A stretch of 64,000 nt of DNA, taken from Peptoniphilus pacaensis (lineage in GTDB: Bacteria; Bacillota; Clostridia; Tissierellales; Peptoniphilaceae). The stretch covers positions 929,071-993,070 of the forward strand of contig NZ_FLQT01000003.1 of NCBI RefSeq assembly GCF_900088125.1, given 5' to 3'. The position numbers and the translations under genes were made by a program. Shown here piece after piece: positions 32,717 to 40,139 of the stretch (the stretch's first letter is position 1; the number at the start of each line of letters is the position of its first letter). Under the pieces are notes generated by a model. That model saw nothing but the letters and a program-made list of their open reading frames with translations. It ran no database searches and had not been told where the DNA came from.

Positions 32717-33592
32717 TTAAGGTGTCGCTCGAACGACGGGCTTGCTTTTTATACTCTCTCTTTCTCGGTATGCGAGAGGGGTCATGTTTTCAAGGCTTGT
32801 ATGTCTTCGCTCGCTGTTCCACCATTGAATATAACTGCTGAGTTTCTCTCTTAAGTCATTCAGGCTTTGAAAGGTTTCTCTCTCTAAAAATTCTGTTTTG
32901 AAGCTCTTAAATATGTTTTCTGCCACGGCGTTGTCATAGGGATTGCCGGGGCGACTCAGCGAGCGTTTGATGTGGTTGGCTTTTAAGAGGGCACGTATAT
33001 GGTTGTTATCGAATTCTTTCCCTCGGTCGGTATGAAAGCAGCCGATGGCTTCTAGTGGGTAAGGGATGGTGTCGAATGCTTGTTGTATGAGGGCAGAGTC
33101 GCGACGTAAGCCGCAGGAGTAACCGATGACTTCGCGATTGAAAAGATCGGTGATGGCACAAACGTAGGCCCAGCGCTGATGGATGCGAACGTAGGTCAAA
33201 TCAGAAACGATGACTTCCAACGGCTGACGTTGACTGAATTCGCGGTTGAGCTCGTTGTGTATTTGCTCTTCGTTTTTCTTTGACGGATGGTGTTTGTACT
33301 TTGCTTTGGTGTAAACGGAAACCAAATGAAGCTTCTTCATAATGGCGCGAATTCGTCGCCTGGAGGCGACGATGTTTTCCGCTTCTAATTCACTTTTTAT
33401 CTTGCGTGCGCCATAGACGTTGCGACTTGCACGAAAAATGGCACGGACCTTGATCTCCAGGTCGATCGCATCATCGGAAAGAGCTTTCGGCCGGTAGTAG
33501 TAGGCGGAACGGCTGATACCTAATACTCTGCAAAGCGCTGATACCGGGTATTTGTGTTTTAAACGATCGATGACGTATCGTTTTTCTCCGCA
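32717..33592 (-). CDS. IS3-family transposase OrfB (DDE integrase domain)
   Basis: The frame reads about 290 codons from the orfA overlap. It opens with a helical segment (RYVIDRLKHKYPVS, SRSAYYYRP, YGARKI), then a tether and the rve integrase core with Asp in VSDLTYV, Asp in HTDRGKEFDNN and Glu in NAVAENIFKSFK (the DDE triad), ending in WWNSERRHTSLENMTP. It has no convincing start of its own at its beginning and is expected to be made as an OrfAB fusion by -1 frameshifting at the GAAAAAC run (33580-33586). An internal ATG at 33340 would give a product lacking the N-terminal part. Confidence 0.88.
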   Translation of the reverse strand, partial: CGEKRYVIDRLKHKYPVSALCRVLGISRSAYYYRPKALSDDAIDLEIKVRAIFRASRNVYGARKIKSELEAENIVASRRRIRAIMKKLHLVSVYTKAKYKHHPSKKNEEQIHNELNREFSQRQPLEVIVSDLTYVRIHQRWAYVCAITDLFNREVIGYSCGLRRDSALIQQAFDTIPYPLEAIGCFHTDRGKEFDNNHIRALLKANHIKRSLSRPGNPYDNAVAENIFKSFKTEFLERETFQSLNDLREKLSSYIQWWNSERRHTSLENMTPLAYRERESIKSKPVVRATP

Positions 33593-33870
33593 AGTATCAG
33601 CGCGGCCTGCTTTAAAATGTCATTCTCCATCTTGAGCCGTTGAATCTCTTTACGCAATGCAATCTTTTCCTGATCCGATTCACTTAACGACACCGTCTCT
33701 TTGAAGGTACCGGTGGTGCGGAATTGGCTAACCCAGCGGTCAAAGGCGGAAGGAGTTAATGAGTATTTCTGAATGATCTCTTGTCGGCTCATGCCTTCTT
33801 CATAAAGATCCACCACGTGCTGCTTAAACTCGTCTGAAAAGGCTCTTCTTTTTCTAGGTGCTTTGTCCAT
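33559..33870 (-). CDS. IS3-family transposase OrfA (HTH)
   Basis: A 103-residue protein with a helix-turn-helix (FSDEFKQHVVDLYEEGMSRQEI, then TPSAFDRWVSQFR) and a C-terminal leucine zipper (KIALRKEIQRLKMENDILKQ). It binds the IS ends and regulates transposition. ATG 33870 has AGGAGG 6 nt upstream; a longer in-frame ATG at 33903 would overlap the terminal repeat and is less likely. Its last codons overlap orfB. Confidence 0.88.
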   Translation of the reverse strand: MDKAPRKRRAFSDEFKQHVVDLYEEGMSRQEIIQKYSLTPSAFDRWVSQFRTTGTFKETVSLSESDQEKIALRKEIQRLKMENDILKQAALILAEKNDTSSIV

Positions 33871-34057
33871 TTGATCCTCCTTGTTGATCATAAGATACCA
33901 CACCTTAAGGAAACTGTCCTAATTATTGTAGCCTATCCACGCTCTGAGCCCTTTCCCCCGTCCCCGGGTCTCAAAACCATGTAAGAATGAATATTTAAGT
34001 AAAAAAGTATTTTGAAAACATCGTCTTACCTACGCCATTGGAATGCGAAAGAAAAAA

Positions 34058-34666
34058 TTACCTCATCTTCTCTTCCAATCGCTTGTGCTCTTCCTCGCCT
34101 ACAAAAACTTTCCCGTTTTTTCTAAAAACACACCCTTCCTCCTCCAGCTCATTCAAATACCGATACAGGCTCCTCATGGGGATGGCGAGGAGATCCGCCA
34201 GGTCTTCTCTCTTTAGTGGTAGCATGGCGGGGAAGGGGGCTTTGGCGTTTTTATAGATGGCGTAGGCGAGGCGGTCTTTTTTGCTCAGGTGTTTTTCCGC
34301 GGCGCTTTGGCGCATGGTCTCCTCATTGAGCCCGGCCAGGTAGCGCAGAAGGAGCATGAGGGTCTCGGGTTTTTGAAAGAGGGGATCTTTCATGTTCAGG
34401 CTGTAGTAGCGGCCGGCGGTGACGGCTTTTACGCCGGAAAGGACGGGGCTTTGTGTCAGGCTTTCGATGAGGCCCAAGCATTGGGGAGCGGTCATAAAGC
34501 TCTGGAGGATGCGGCTGCCGTCTTGGGCGTAGCGGGACACTTCCACGGTGCCGGTTTCCAAGAGCAGAACGGAAAATTCGGCGCTGTCGGGATACATGAG
34601 TTGATCCCCCGGGCGAAAGGCGATGGCCGGGGCGTTCAGGTTGCGAAAAAGTTCTTGAAAATTCAT
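34058..34666 (-). CDS. Crp/Fnr-family transcriptional regulator
   Basis: A 202-residue regulator with an N-terminal cyclic-nucleotide-like beta barrel (about 15-110: FRPGDQLMYPDSAEFSVLLLETGTVEVSR) and a C-terminal winged helix (about 145-195: LKREDLADLLAIPMRSLYRYLNELEEEG). There is no N-terminal cysteine cluster, so it is not a classic [4Fe-4S] FNR sensor; the effector is unknown. It is divergent from the yjjI-yjjW operon with a 102-bp gap containing two palindromes, so it probably controls that operon and itself. ATG 34666 has AGGAGGAAAAG upstream. Confidence 0.88.
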   Translation of the reverse strand: MNFQELFRNLNAPAIAFRPGDQLMYPDSAEFSVLLLETGTVEVSRYAQDGSRILQSFMTAPQCLGLIESLTQSPVLSGVKAVTAGRYYSLNMKDPLFQKPETLMLLLRYLAGLNEETMRQSAAEKHLSKKDRLAYAIYKNAKAPFPAMLPLKREDLADLLAIPMRSLYRYLNELEEEGCVFRKNGKVFVGEEEHKRLEEKMR

Positions 34667-34683
34667 CTTTTCCTCCTAAAAGG

Positions 34684-34725
34684 TGCCAGGTGGCATCTTT
34701 TTTTCTTACCAATCAGTATACACTG
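34684..34725. promoter_or_regulatory. Candidate operators between Crp/Fnr gene and yjjI
   Basis: Two inverted repeats: TGCCA-gg-TGGCA (34684-34695) and CAGT-atac-ACTG (34714-34725). Neither matches canonical CRP or FNR boxes, but both lie in the shared divergent region. The second overlaps a TATACA -10-like hexamer reading towards yjjI. Confidence 0.45.
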
Positions 34726-34768
34726 TAGTTAAGAAAAAAGGGACGATTTTTTACGACAGGAGGCTATT

Positions 34769-36304
34769 ATGGAACGGTTTTTCACCATGGACGAATTTCA
34801 TCAAGCGGTGCGCGACGTGCAAAAGGACACAGCGCAAACTTACGAGCAACAAACTTTCCGCCTGGCAAAGCTTGCGGAAAACAGTTTGGATTATCCCGTG
34901 GCGAATGACGACGCCTTTTACGACCTCTATGCCAAGGGGGAAATTTGCGATTTGGACGAAGGCCACGCCCCCTATGCGCCGCGCTATATTTTGCCCGATT
35001 ACGAAAAGTTTTTGAAAGAGGGCAGTGAATTTTTGCGCATCGAACCGCCGAAGACGCTCCTCGAAGCCACGACGGCGCTGTTGATTATGTATCACCACGT
35101 CCCCAGCATTACCCGCTTCCCGGTCTACATCGGCGCCCTGGACGATCTCCTGGAGCCCTTTGTTGAAACCACCGACGAGGAGGCCGCACGGGAGATTTTA
35201 AAGAGCTTTTTAATGCAGCTGGACCGCACGGTGGACGACTCTTTCTGCCACGCCAATATCGGCCCTTACGAAACGAAGACGGGGAATCTGCTTCTGGAGC
35301 TTTTGGAAGAGCTGCAAATCGTGACGCCGAATATGACCCTCCTTTACGACGAAGAAAAGACGCCGGACGCTTTCGCCGAAAAGGCCCTGGCATGCAGCTT
35401 GACCTGCGCCAATCCGGCCTTCGCCAACGACGCCTATTACAGCGCCGATTTCGGCGACGTGCCCTACGGCATCGCTTCCTGCTACAACGCTCTGCCGAAA
35501 CACGGCGGCGCCTTTACCCTGAGCCGTCTGCGCCTGAACAAAATCGCACTGGGCGCCGAAAGCGTGGATGGCTTCTTCGAAAAGAATCTGCCTCACGCCA
35601 TCGACACCATGCTTCACTTTATGGAAGCCAAGATTCGCTATTTGGTGGAAGAAACGGCTTTCTTTAAATCCAATTTCCTGGTGAAGGAAGATTTCATCGA
35701 TCTAAACAATTTCGTCGGCCTCTTCGGCATGGTGGGCCTGGCGGAATGTACGGAAGCCCTTCTGAAGCTTGAGGGCAAAGAAGGCAAGTACGGCACCGAC
35801 GAGGCGGCCGACGCCATGGGCATTCGGGTCATGGACTTTATCCAAGAGCGGGTCGGCCAATTTGAATCGGCCTACAGCCCGGTGTGGAACCACCGCTTTA
35901 TGCTCCACGCCCAAGTGGGGGCTGCCAACGACCAAGGTACCACGGCGGCTCACCGCATTCCCATCGGCCAAGAGCCGGATCTCTACTCCCACATTCGCCA
36001 AGCGGCGAAGTTCCAAAAATATTTCCCCTCCGGCGTGGGCGATCACTTCCCCTTCGACGAAACGGCGAAGAAGAACCCGAAGGCGGTGCTGGACGTATTT
36101 AAGGGCGGCTTTAAGCTGGGGAACCGCTACCTTTCCGCCTACAACGACGACGGCGACCTCATTCGCGTCACCGGCTATCTCGTTAAAAAATCCGACGTGG
36201 AAGCCTTTAAGGCGGGCAAGCAAGTGTCCTACGACACGGTGCAATACGCCGCCGATCCCCTCACGAAGTACGGCATTTTGGACCGGAAGGTGGAAGGGGT
36301 TTAA
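34769..36304 (+). CDS. yjjI: YjjI-family glycyl radical enzyme
   Basis: A 511-residue anaerobic enzyme matching YjjI in length (about 515) and pattern. The radical glycine is Gly469 in RVTGYL near the C-terminus. The likely catalytic Cys238 lies in YGIASCYNALP. It is smaller than pyruvate formate-lyase, and its substrate is unknown in any organism I can name. It needs an activase, encoded immediately downstream with a 1-nt overlap (TAATG). The ACAGGAGG site lies just upstream of the ATG. Oxygen would destroy the radical form, which fits an anaerobe. Regulation probably involves the divergent Crp/Fnr protein. Confidence 0.9.
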   Translation: MERFFTMDEFHQAVRDVQKDTAQTYEQQTFRLAKLAENSLDYPVANDDAFYDLYAKGEICDLDEGHAPYAPRYILPDYEKFLKEGSEFLRIEPPKTLLEATTALLIMYHHVPSITRFPVYIGALDDLLEPFVETTDEEAAREILKSFLMQLDRTVDDSFCHANIGPYETKTGNLLLELLEELQIVTPNMTLLYDEEKTPDAFAEKALACSLTCANPAFANDAYYSADFGDVPYGIASCYNALPKHGGAFTLSRLRLNKIALGAESVDGFFEKNLPHAIDTMLHFMEAKIRYLVEETAFFKSNFLVKEDFIDLNNFVGLFGMVGLAECTEALLKLEGKEGKYGTDEAADAMGIRVMDFIQERVGQFESAYSPVWNHRFMLHAQVGAANDQGTTAAHRIPIGQEPDLYSHIRQAAKFQKYFPSGVGDHFPFDETAKKNPKAVLDVFKGGFKLGNRYLSAYNDDGDLIRVTGYLVKKSDVEAFKAGKQVSYDTVQYAADPLTKYGILDRKVEGV

Positions 36305-37140
36305 TGCTTCTCGTCAATAAGCTGATTCCCATGAGCGTCGTGGACGGTCCCGGGAATCGCTTTGCCATCTTCCTGCAGGGCTGCAATTTCAACTGCAAGT
36401 ACTGCCACAATCCCGAGACGATCCACCGCTGCATCCACTGCGGCGACTGCGTGGCGGGCTGCCCGGCGGATGCCCTTGATCTCATGGATGGAAAAGTGGT
36501 GTGGGATCCGGTGAAGTGTGTGGACTGCGACAAGTGCATCGCCACCTGCACCCACGGCGCGTCGCCGAAGGTGCGGGCCATGAGTGCCGCAGATCTCATG
36601 GCGGAAATCGAAAAGGCCGTGCCCTTTATCGAAGGGATTTCCGTCAGCGGCGGCGAGGCCACCTTGCAGGCGAAGGAGCTGATCCCGCTCTTTGAAATGG
36701 CGAGGGAAAAAGGCCTCACGGCTCTCATCGACTCCAACGGCGGCGTGGATTTTTCCAAAGGCGATTTAAAAACGTTGCTGGATATTTCCGACGGGGTCAT
36801 GTTGGATGTGAAGGCCTGGGAGAAGGAGGATCACCTTCGGATCACGGGCCGGGACAACGAACCGGTGAAGAAAAACCTCGCCTACCTCGCCGAGAAGGGC
36901 AAAATCGAAGAGCTGCGCTTCGTCCTCTTAGACGCATTGGACAACGAGCACAGCCTGCGGGAAGCGGCGAAGGTGCTGGGTGAGAGCATTCACTCCACAC
37001 GGGTGAAGCTTATCAGCTACCGCCACTTCGGCGTAAGAAAAGAATACGTAGACGAGCTTCGCGCCCCGAGCCGAGAGGAAAAAGACCGGCTCATTGCCTT
37101 GGCGAAGGAGTTGGGCTTTCATGAAATCGTGGATATTTAA
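36304..37140 (+). CDS. yjjW: YjjW-family glycyl radical enzyme activase
   Basis: A 278-residue radical SAM protein that installs the glycyl radical on YjjI. Cys27, Cys31 and Cys34 form the CxxxCxxC cluster site (CNFNCKYC). Two ferredoxin-like 4Fe-4S motifs follow (CIHCGDCVAGC and CVDCDKCIATC, residues about 42-82), as in other activases of this class. ISVSGGEATLQ and VMLDVKAW are the SAM and barrel motifs. Its ATG overlaps the yjjI stop, so the two are translationally coupled. Confidence 0.93.
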   Translation: MLLVNKLIPMSVVDGPGNRFAIFLQGCNFNCKYCHNPETIHRCIHCGDCVAGCPADALDLMDGKVVWDPVKCVDCDKCIATCTHGASPKVRAMSAADLMAEIEKAVPFIEGISVSGGEATLQAKELIPLFEMAREKGLTALIDSNGGVDFSKGDLKTLLDISDGVMLDVKAWEKEDHLRITGRDNEPVKKNLAYLAEKGKIEELRFVLLDALDNEHSLREAAKVLGESIHSTRVKLISYRHFGVRKEYVDELRAPSREEKDRLIALAKELGFHEIVDI

Positions 37141-37164
37141 CCTGCTGTTACGGCAGGTTTTTTT
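37139..37164 (+). terminator. Terminator of yjjI-yjjW
   Basis: AACCTGC-tgttacg-GCAGGTT stem with a T7 tail, overlapping the stop codon. Confidence 0.8.
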
Positions 37165-37249
37165 GTGTCGTGGTTTTCAAATGGCGTTGATTTTTATTGA
37201 GGGGGTATAAATAGGGCAAGGAAAGTAGCGTAGAGAAAAGGAGGTAGAC

Positions 37250-38359
37250 ATGAAAAAATTACTCGGATTGGCACTGGCCCTGGCCATGATTCCCGGCTTG
37301 GCCTTTGCCGCAGAACCCGTTCTCCTTTACGTCAACGGAATCGACGGGAGAAACTATGAACAACAGCCCATCCTGCGGGACGATCGCCTGTTCCTTCCCG
37401 TAAGGAGCGTCACGGAAGCCATGGGCTACAAAGTGGATTGGAAGGGCGAGAGTAAAACCGTTACCGTCGGCGATATTGAAATGGTCGTAGGCGAAAAAGA
37501 CTATGTGGCGAAGGGCGAAAAAATGACCATGGACGTGGCCCCCTTTATCGAAAAGGATCGCACCTACGTGCCCCTGCGCTTTTTGGCCGACGGCATGAAG
37601 CTTCCCGTCACCTGGGACGGGAAAAATCGAGTCGCCGTCGTGGGCGAGTACAAGAGCGCGCCGAAGTTTACGCGGTCAAAGACCGTCACCTACGGCAATG
37701 TGACTTTCTCCCTGCCCAAGGATTGGGAAAAACAGCTGGTAATTACTTATGACCACAATCAAGTGACCTTCTACGACAAAATGAATTACGAGGCTCAGGA
37801 CGGTCTGGGCCGCATCGGCGAGATCATCAACACGGCGAATCCCGACTCGCCCGTGCCCGCCATCCTTCTGGCCAAGGGCAATTGCTTCTACACCCTCTGC
37901 ACCTTTGCAAGCGACGTGCAGGTAGTGGACACGGGCAATCAAAAGCTTTGTGACAGCTACACGAAATCCAATCAGTTGGTGCGGGAAATTTTAAAGACCG
38001 TGGAAATTGACGATGTATATAAGGAAGCCGACCGCGTGAAGATCGGTCCGGTCTCCATGGTGCTTCCCGAGGCCTACAAAGACGTGATCGGCGTGGAAGA
38101 AGCCGGCGGAAATGTGTTGCTCTTTGAAAAGACCAATGAAAAGGCGAAAAAGGGCAGCGGCCTCATCGGCACCTTCCGCGTGGTCAATCAAAAGGAATTG
38201 GAGAAAATAGAAGAGGACTACCGCCTGTTCCGATACAATAAGGACGGCAGCCTGATCTTCGTCAGGGCGGATAAGCCGAGCCTGAAGGATCCGGTTCTGA
38301 AAAAAGCCTACGAAGAAGGTGTGGGGAAAGCAGGAGACATTCTCCAGACGGTGAAATAA
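37250..38359 (+). CDS. Exported stalk-domain protein (copper amine oxidase N-like)
   Basis: A 369-residue secreted protein with a signal peptide (1-about 20, ending AFAAEP), then a stalk domain (copper amine oxidase N-terminal-like): FLPVRSVTEAMGYKVDW (about residues 50-65) and YVPLRFLADGMKLPVTWDGKNR (about 105-126). The remaining 230 residues hold two copies of a VTFSLPKDW/VSMVLPEAY-type segment, suggesting a duplicated unclassified domain. Stalk domains usually present other domains at the cell surface. AAAGGAGG precedes the ATG. Isolated gene with its own terminator. Function unknown. Confidence 0.85.
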   Translation: MKKLLGLALALAMIPGLAFAAEPVLLYVNGIDGRNYEQQPILRDDRLFLPVRSVTEAMGYKVDWKGESKTVTVGDIEMVVGEKDYVAKGEKMTMDVAPFIEKDRTYVPLRFLADGMKLPVTWDGKNRVAVVGEYKSAPKFTRSKTVTYGNVTFSLPKDWEKQLVITYDHNQVTFYDKMNYEAQDGLGRIGEIINTANPDSPVPAILLAKGNCFYTLCTFASDVQVVDTGNQKLCDSYTKSNQLVREILKTVEIDDVYKEADRVKIGPVSMVLPEAYKDVIGVEEAGGNVLLFEKTNEKAKKGSGLIGTFRVVNQKELEKIEEDYRLFRYNKDGSLIFVRADKPSLKDPVLKKAYEEGVGKAGDILQTVK

Positions 38360-38361
38360 GA

Positions 38362-38387
38362 AAAGGAGCCGAGAGGCTTCTTTTTTT
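38362..38387 (+). terminator. Terminator of the stalk-domain gene
   Basis: AAGGAGCC-gaga-GGCTTCTT stem (one G-U) with a T7 tail. Confidence 0.75.
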
Positions 38388-38470
38388 GTGGCGAAGAGGG
38401 GCGGGGACGATGGTTTTTCAAATAAAGGCGGCGGGGGAAGGGAGGTTTTGCGAAAATTATACGAAATAAC

Positions 38471-38499
38471 TTGCAATTTTTTTTATAGCGGAGTACTCT
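38471..38499 (+). promoter_or_regulatory. Candidate promoter upstream of brnQ leader
   Basis: TTGCAA (38471-38476), 17-bp spacer, TACTCT (38494-38499). It would start a leader of about 150 nt. Confidence 0.4.
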
Positions 38500-38505
38500 A
38501 TAAGA

Positions 38506-38656
38506 ATACAGAAAAAGTTGTCTGCAGGGCACCGACAGGTATCGATTCAGCCCGAGGAATTATTTTTTTATACGCTTCATCTGATAAAGCGATACTCAGT
38601 TAATGGCAAGGCCGCTGCAGACGGAATGAAATGCCCGAAGGGGCGAAGGAGGCATT
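38506..38656 (+). promoter_or_regulatory. Structured 5' leader of brnQ (possible riboswitch or attenuator)
   Basis: Nested complementary blocks: GTCTGCAG (38520-38527) with CTGCAGAC (38615-38622); GTATCG (38539-38544) with CGATAC (38590-38595); TCAG (38547-38550) with CTGA (38581-38584). A second helix, AATGCC...GGCATT, hides the AGGAGG ribosome site just before the ATG. No known riboswitch or T-box signature was recognised. The arrangement suggests control of translation by alternative folding. Confidence 0.5.
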
Positions 38657-40033
38657 ATGAATATAAAAAGAAAAGATATTATTGTTTGCGGATTTGCTCT
38701 CTTCGCCATCTTTTTTGGCGCAGGGAATATGATCTTTCCGCCTTACTTAGGCGTGCTGTCCGGCGACCGCTGGCTCACGGCGTCCACGGGCTTTATTCTT
38801 TCCGACCCGGTGCTTCCCATCTTAGGCGTCATCGTCACCGCCCGCTTAGGCGGACGGGCCATCGACTTAGGCAAGCGGGTGGGCTGGAAGTTCTCGGCGA
38901 TTATTTCCGCCATATGTATTTTGATTATCGGGCCCTTCTTCGCCGTGCCCAGAACCGGCGCCACCACCCACGAAATGTTCGTCGCTCCCAATCTTCCCAG
39001 TGTGCCGCCCTTGGTGACCTCCATCGTCTTTTTCGGGCTGACGCTATATTTGGTCTTGAATCCGGGGAAGGTGCTGGATTATATCGGCAAAATGCTGACG
39101 CCCGCCCTTTTAATCGTACTGGCGGTGATTACAGCCATGGCCATTGCCCATCCGCCGGCAGCGGCCATTACCACGGATACGCCGGAATTGTTTAAGATGA
39201 GCTTTAAGGAAGGCTACCAAACCATGGACGCCCTGGGTGCGGCTCTTTTGAGCGGCATCGTCCTGTCCGACTTGATTCGCCGCGGCTACACCGACGACAA
39301 GGTGCAAGTGAAGGCCAGCATTCAAATCGGCCTCGTGGCCTTTATCTGTCTGGCCTTGGTCTACGGCTCTCTCACCTATGTGGGCAGCACCGTCAGCGCC
39401 ATTTACACCCCGGACATGGACCGCACCGCCATTTTGTTGGGCTCGGTGGAACATCTGCTTGGGGGAGGCGGCAGATTCGTGCTGGGACTGGGCGTGGCTC
39501 TCGCCTGCCTCACGACATCCACGGGTCTCATCTCCACCTGCGGCAATTTCTTTAGCGACGTCACGGGCGGCAAGCTGAAATATAAATACGTGGTCATCGT
39601 TTCTACTTTAATCGCCTTCGCCATCTCCCTCATCGGCGTCGAAGGCATTATTAACATCGCCGTGCCCGTGCTCACGGCGGTATTCCCCATCGTCATCTTC
39701 CTGATTTTGGCATCGATCTTCGATTTCCAAATCAGATACAACGGCTTCTTTATCGGCGGCGTCATCGGCGCCGGCGTCATCAGCGTCATCGAAGCCGTGA
39801 ACGTCTTCTCGAAAATGCAAAACGGCGACGCCTTGGGCGGCTTGGTGAAAACCATCGAGACCTTCCCCCTGGCGAACTTCGCCTTTGAATGGCTGGTTCC
39901 GGCACTGATCTGCGCCGTCATCGGCGGGCTTATCGGCAAATTCACCGGCCTCGGCGGCACGAGAGAGGATGTCTACAGAGAACAGGCCATTCGCGAAGAG
40001 CGCCTGGCCAAGGCATTGGAAGAAAACGCGTAA
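38657..40033 (+). CDS. brnQ: Branched-chain amino acid:cation symporter (LIV-II)
   Basis: A 458-residue, 12-span transporter of the BrnQ/LIVCS family. GFALFAIFFGAGNMIFPPYLG at the start, FAVPRTGATTHEMF, and LTTSTGLISTCGNFF are characteristic. It imports leucine, isoleucine and valine with Na+ or H+. It has a long folded leader and its own terminator. The start ATG at 38657 follows AGGAGGCATT. It fits an amino-acid-fermenting lifestyle and the Lrp gene nearby. Confidence 0.94.
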   Translation: MNIKRKDIIVCGFALFAIFFGAGNMIFPPYLGVLSGDRWLTASTGFILSDPVLPILGVIVTARLGGRAIDLGKRVGWKFSAIISAICILIIGPFFAVPRTGATTHEMFVAPNLPSVPPLVTSIVFFGLTLYLVLNPGKVLDYIGKMLTPALLIVLAVITAMAIAHPPAAAITTDTPELFKMSFKEGYQTMDALGAALLSGIVLSDLIRRGYTDDKVQVKASIQIGLVAFICLALVYGSLTYVGSTVSAIYTPDMDRTAILLGSVEHLLGGGGRFVLGLGVALACLTTSTGLISTCGNFFSDVTGGKLKYKYVVIVSTLIAFAISLIGVEGIINIAVPVLTAVFPIVIFLILASIFDFQIRYNGFFIGGVIGAGVISVIEAVNVFSKMQNGDALGGLVKTIETFPLANFAFEWLVPALICAVIGGLIGKFTGLGGTREDVYREQAIREERLAKALEENA

Positions 40034-40047
40034 AGAGATATGTAAAG

Positions 40048-40071
40048 ACCTCCCCGAGGGGAGGTTTTTTT
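40048..40071 (+). terminator. Terminator of brnQ
   Basis: 8-bp stem ACCTCCCC-ga-GGGGAGGT with a T7 tail. Confidence 0.85.
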
Positions 40072-40095
40072 GTGCCGTAAAGGGGCGTTTTGGGC

Positions 40096-40128
40096 AAAAA
40101 AATCCGCCGGTGCATAGACCGACGGATC
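40096..40128 (-). terminator. Terminator of the aminotransferase gene
   Basis: On the minus strand ATCCGTCGGT-ctatgc-ACCGGCGGAT followed by T7 (complement of 40096-40102). Confidence 0.8.
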
Positions 40129-40139
40129 GTGAGCGGATT

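Larger units (their letters stand above)
32706..33921 (-). mobile_element. IS3-family insertion sequence, apparently intact
   Basis: About 1.2 kb. Imperfect terminal repeats TTGGACACTTTTGTTAAGG and TAGGACAGTTTCCTTAAGG (complement of the right end) bracket orfA and orfB, with orfB in the -1 frame, the standard IS3 arrangement (IS3/IS150-like). Exact ends and a target duplication could not be fixed. Both frames are open, so it may still be active. Confidence 0.85.
32657..33968. repeat. 17-bp inverted repeat bracketing the IS element
   Basis: CCCGGGGACGGGGGAAA at 32657-32673 is the exact reverse complement of 33952-33968. Both lie outside the IS ends, 32 bp and 30 bp away, so the element appears to have entered the loop of a pre-existing hairpin. 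Confidence 0.75.

Noticed and set aside
38506-38656. T-box or known riboswitch upstream of brnQ
   Set aside because: Conserved T-box, SAM, lysine, TPP and cobalamin elements were looked for and not found, so it is listed only as an unclassified leader.
38518-39195. 225-codon frame overlapping brnQ and its leader
   Set aside because: It is an out-of-frame shadow of brnQ; only the brnQ frame shows transporter motifs and a ribosome site.
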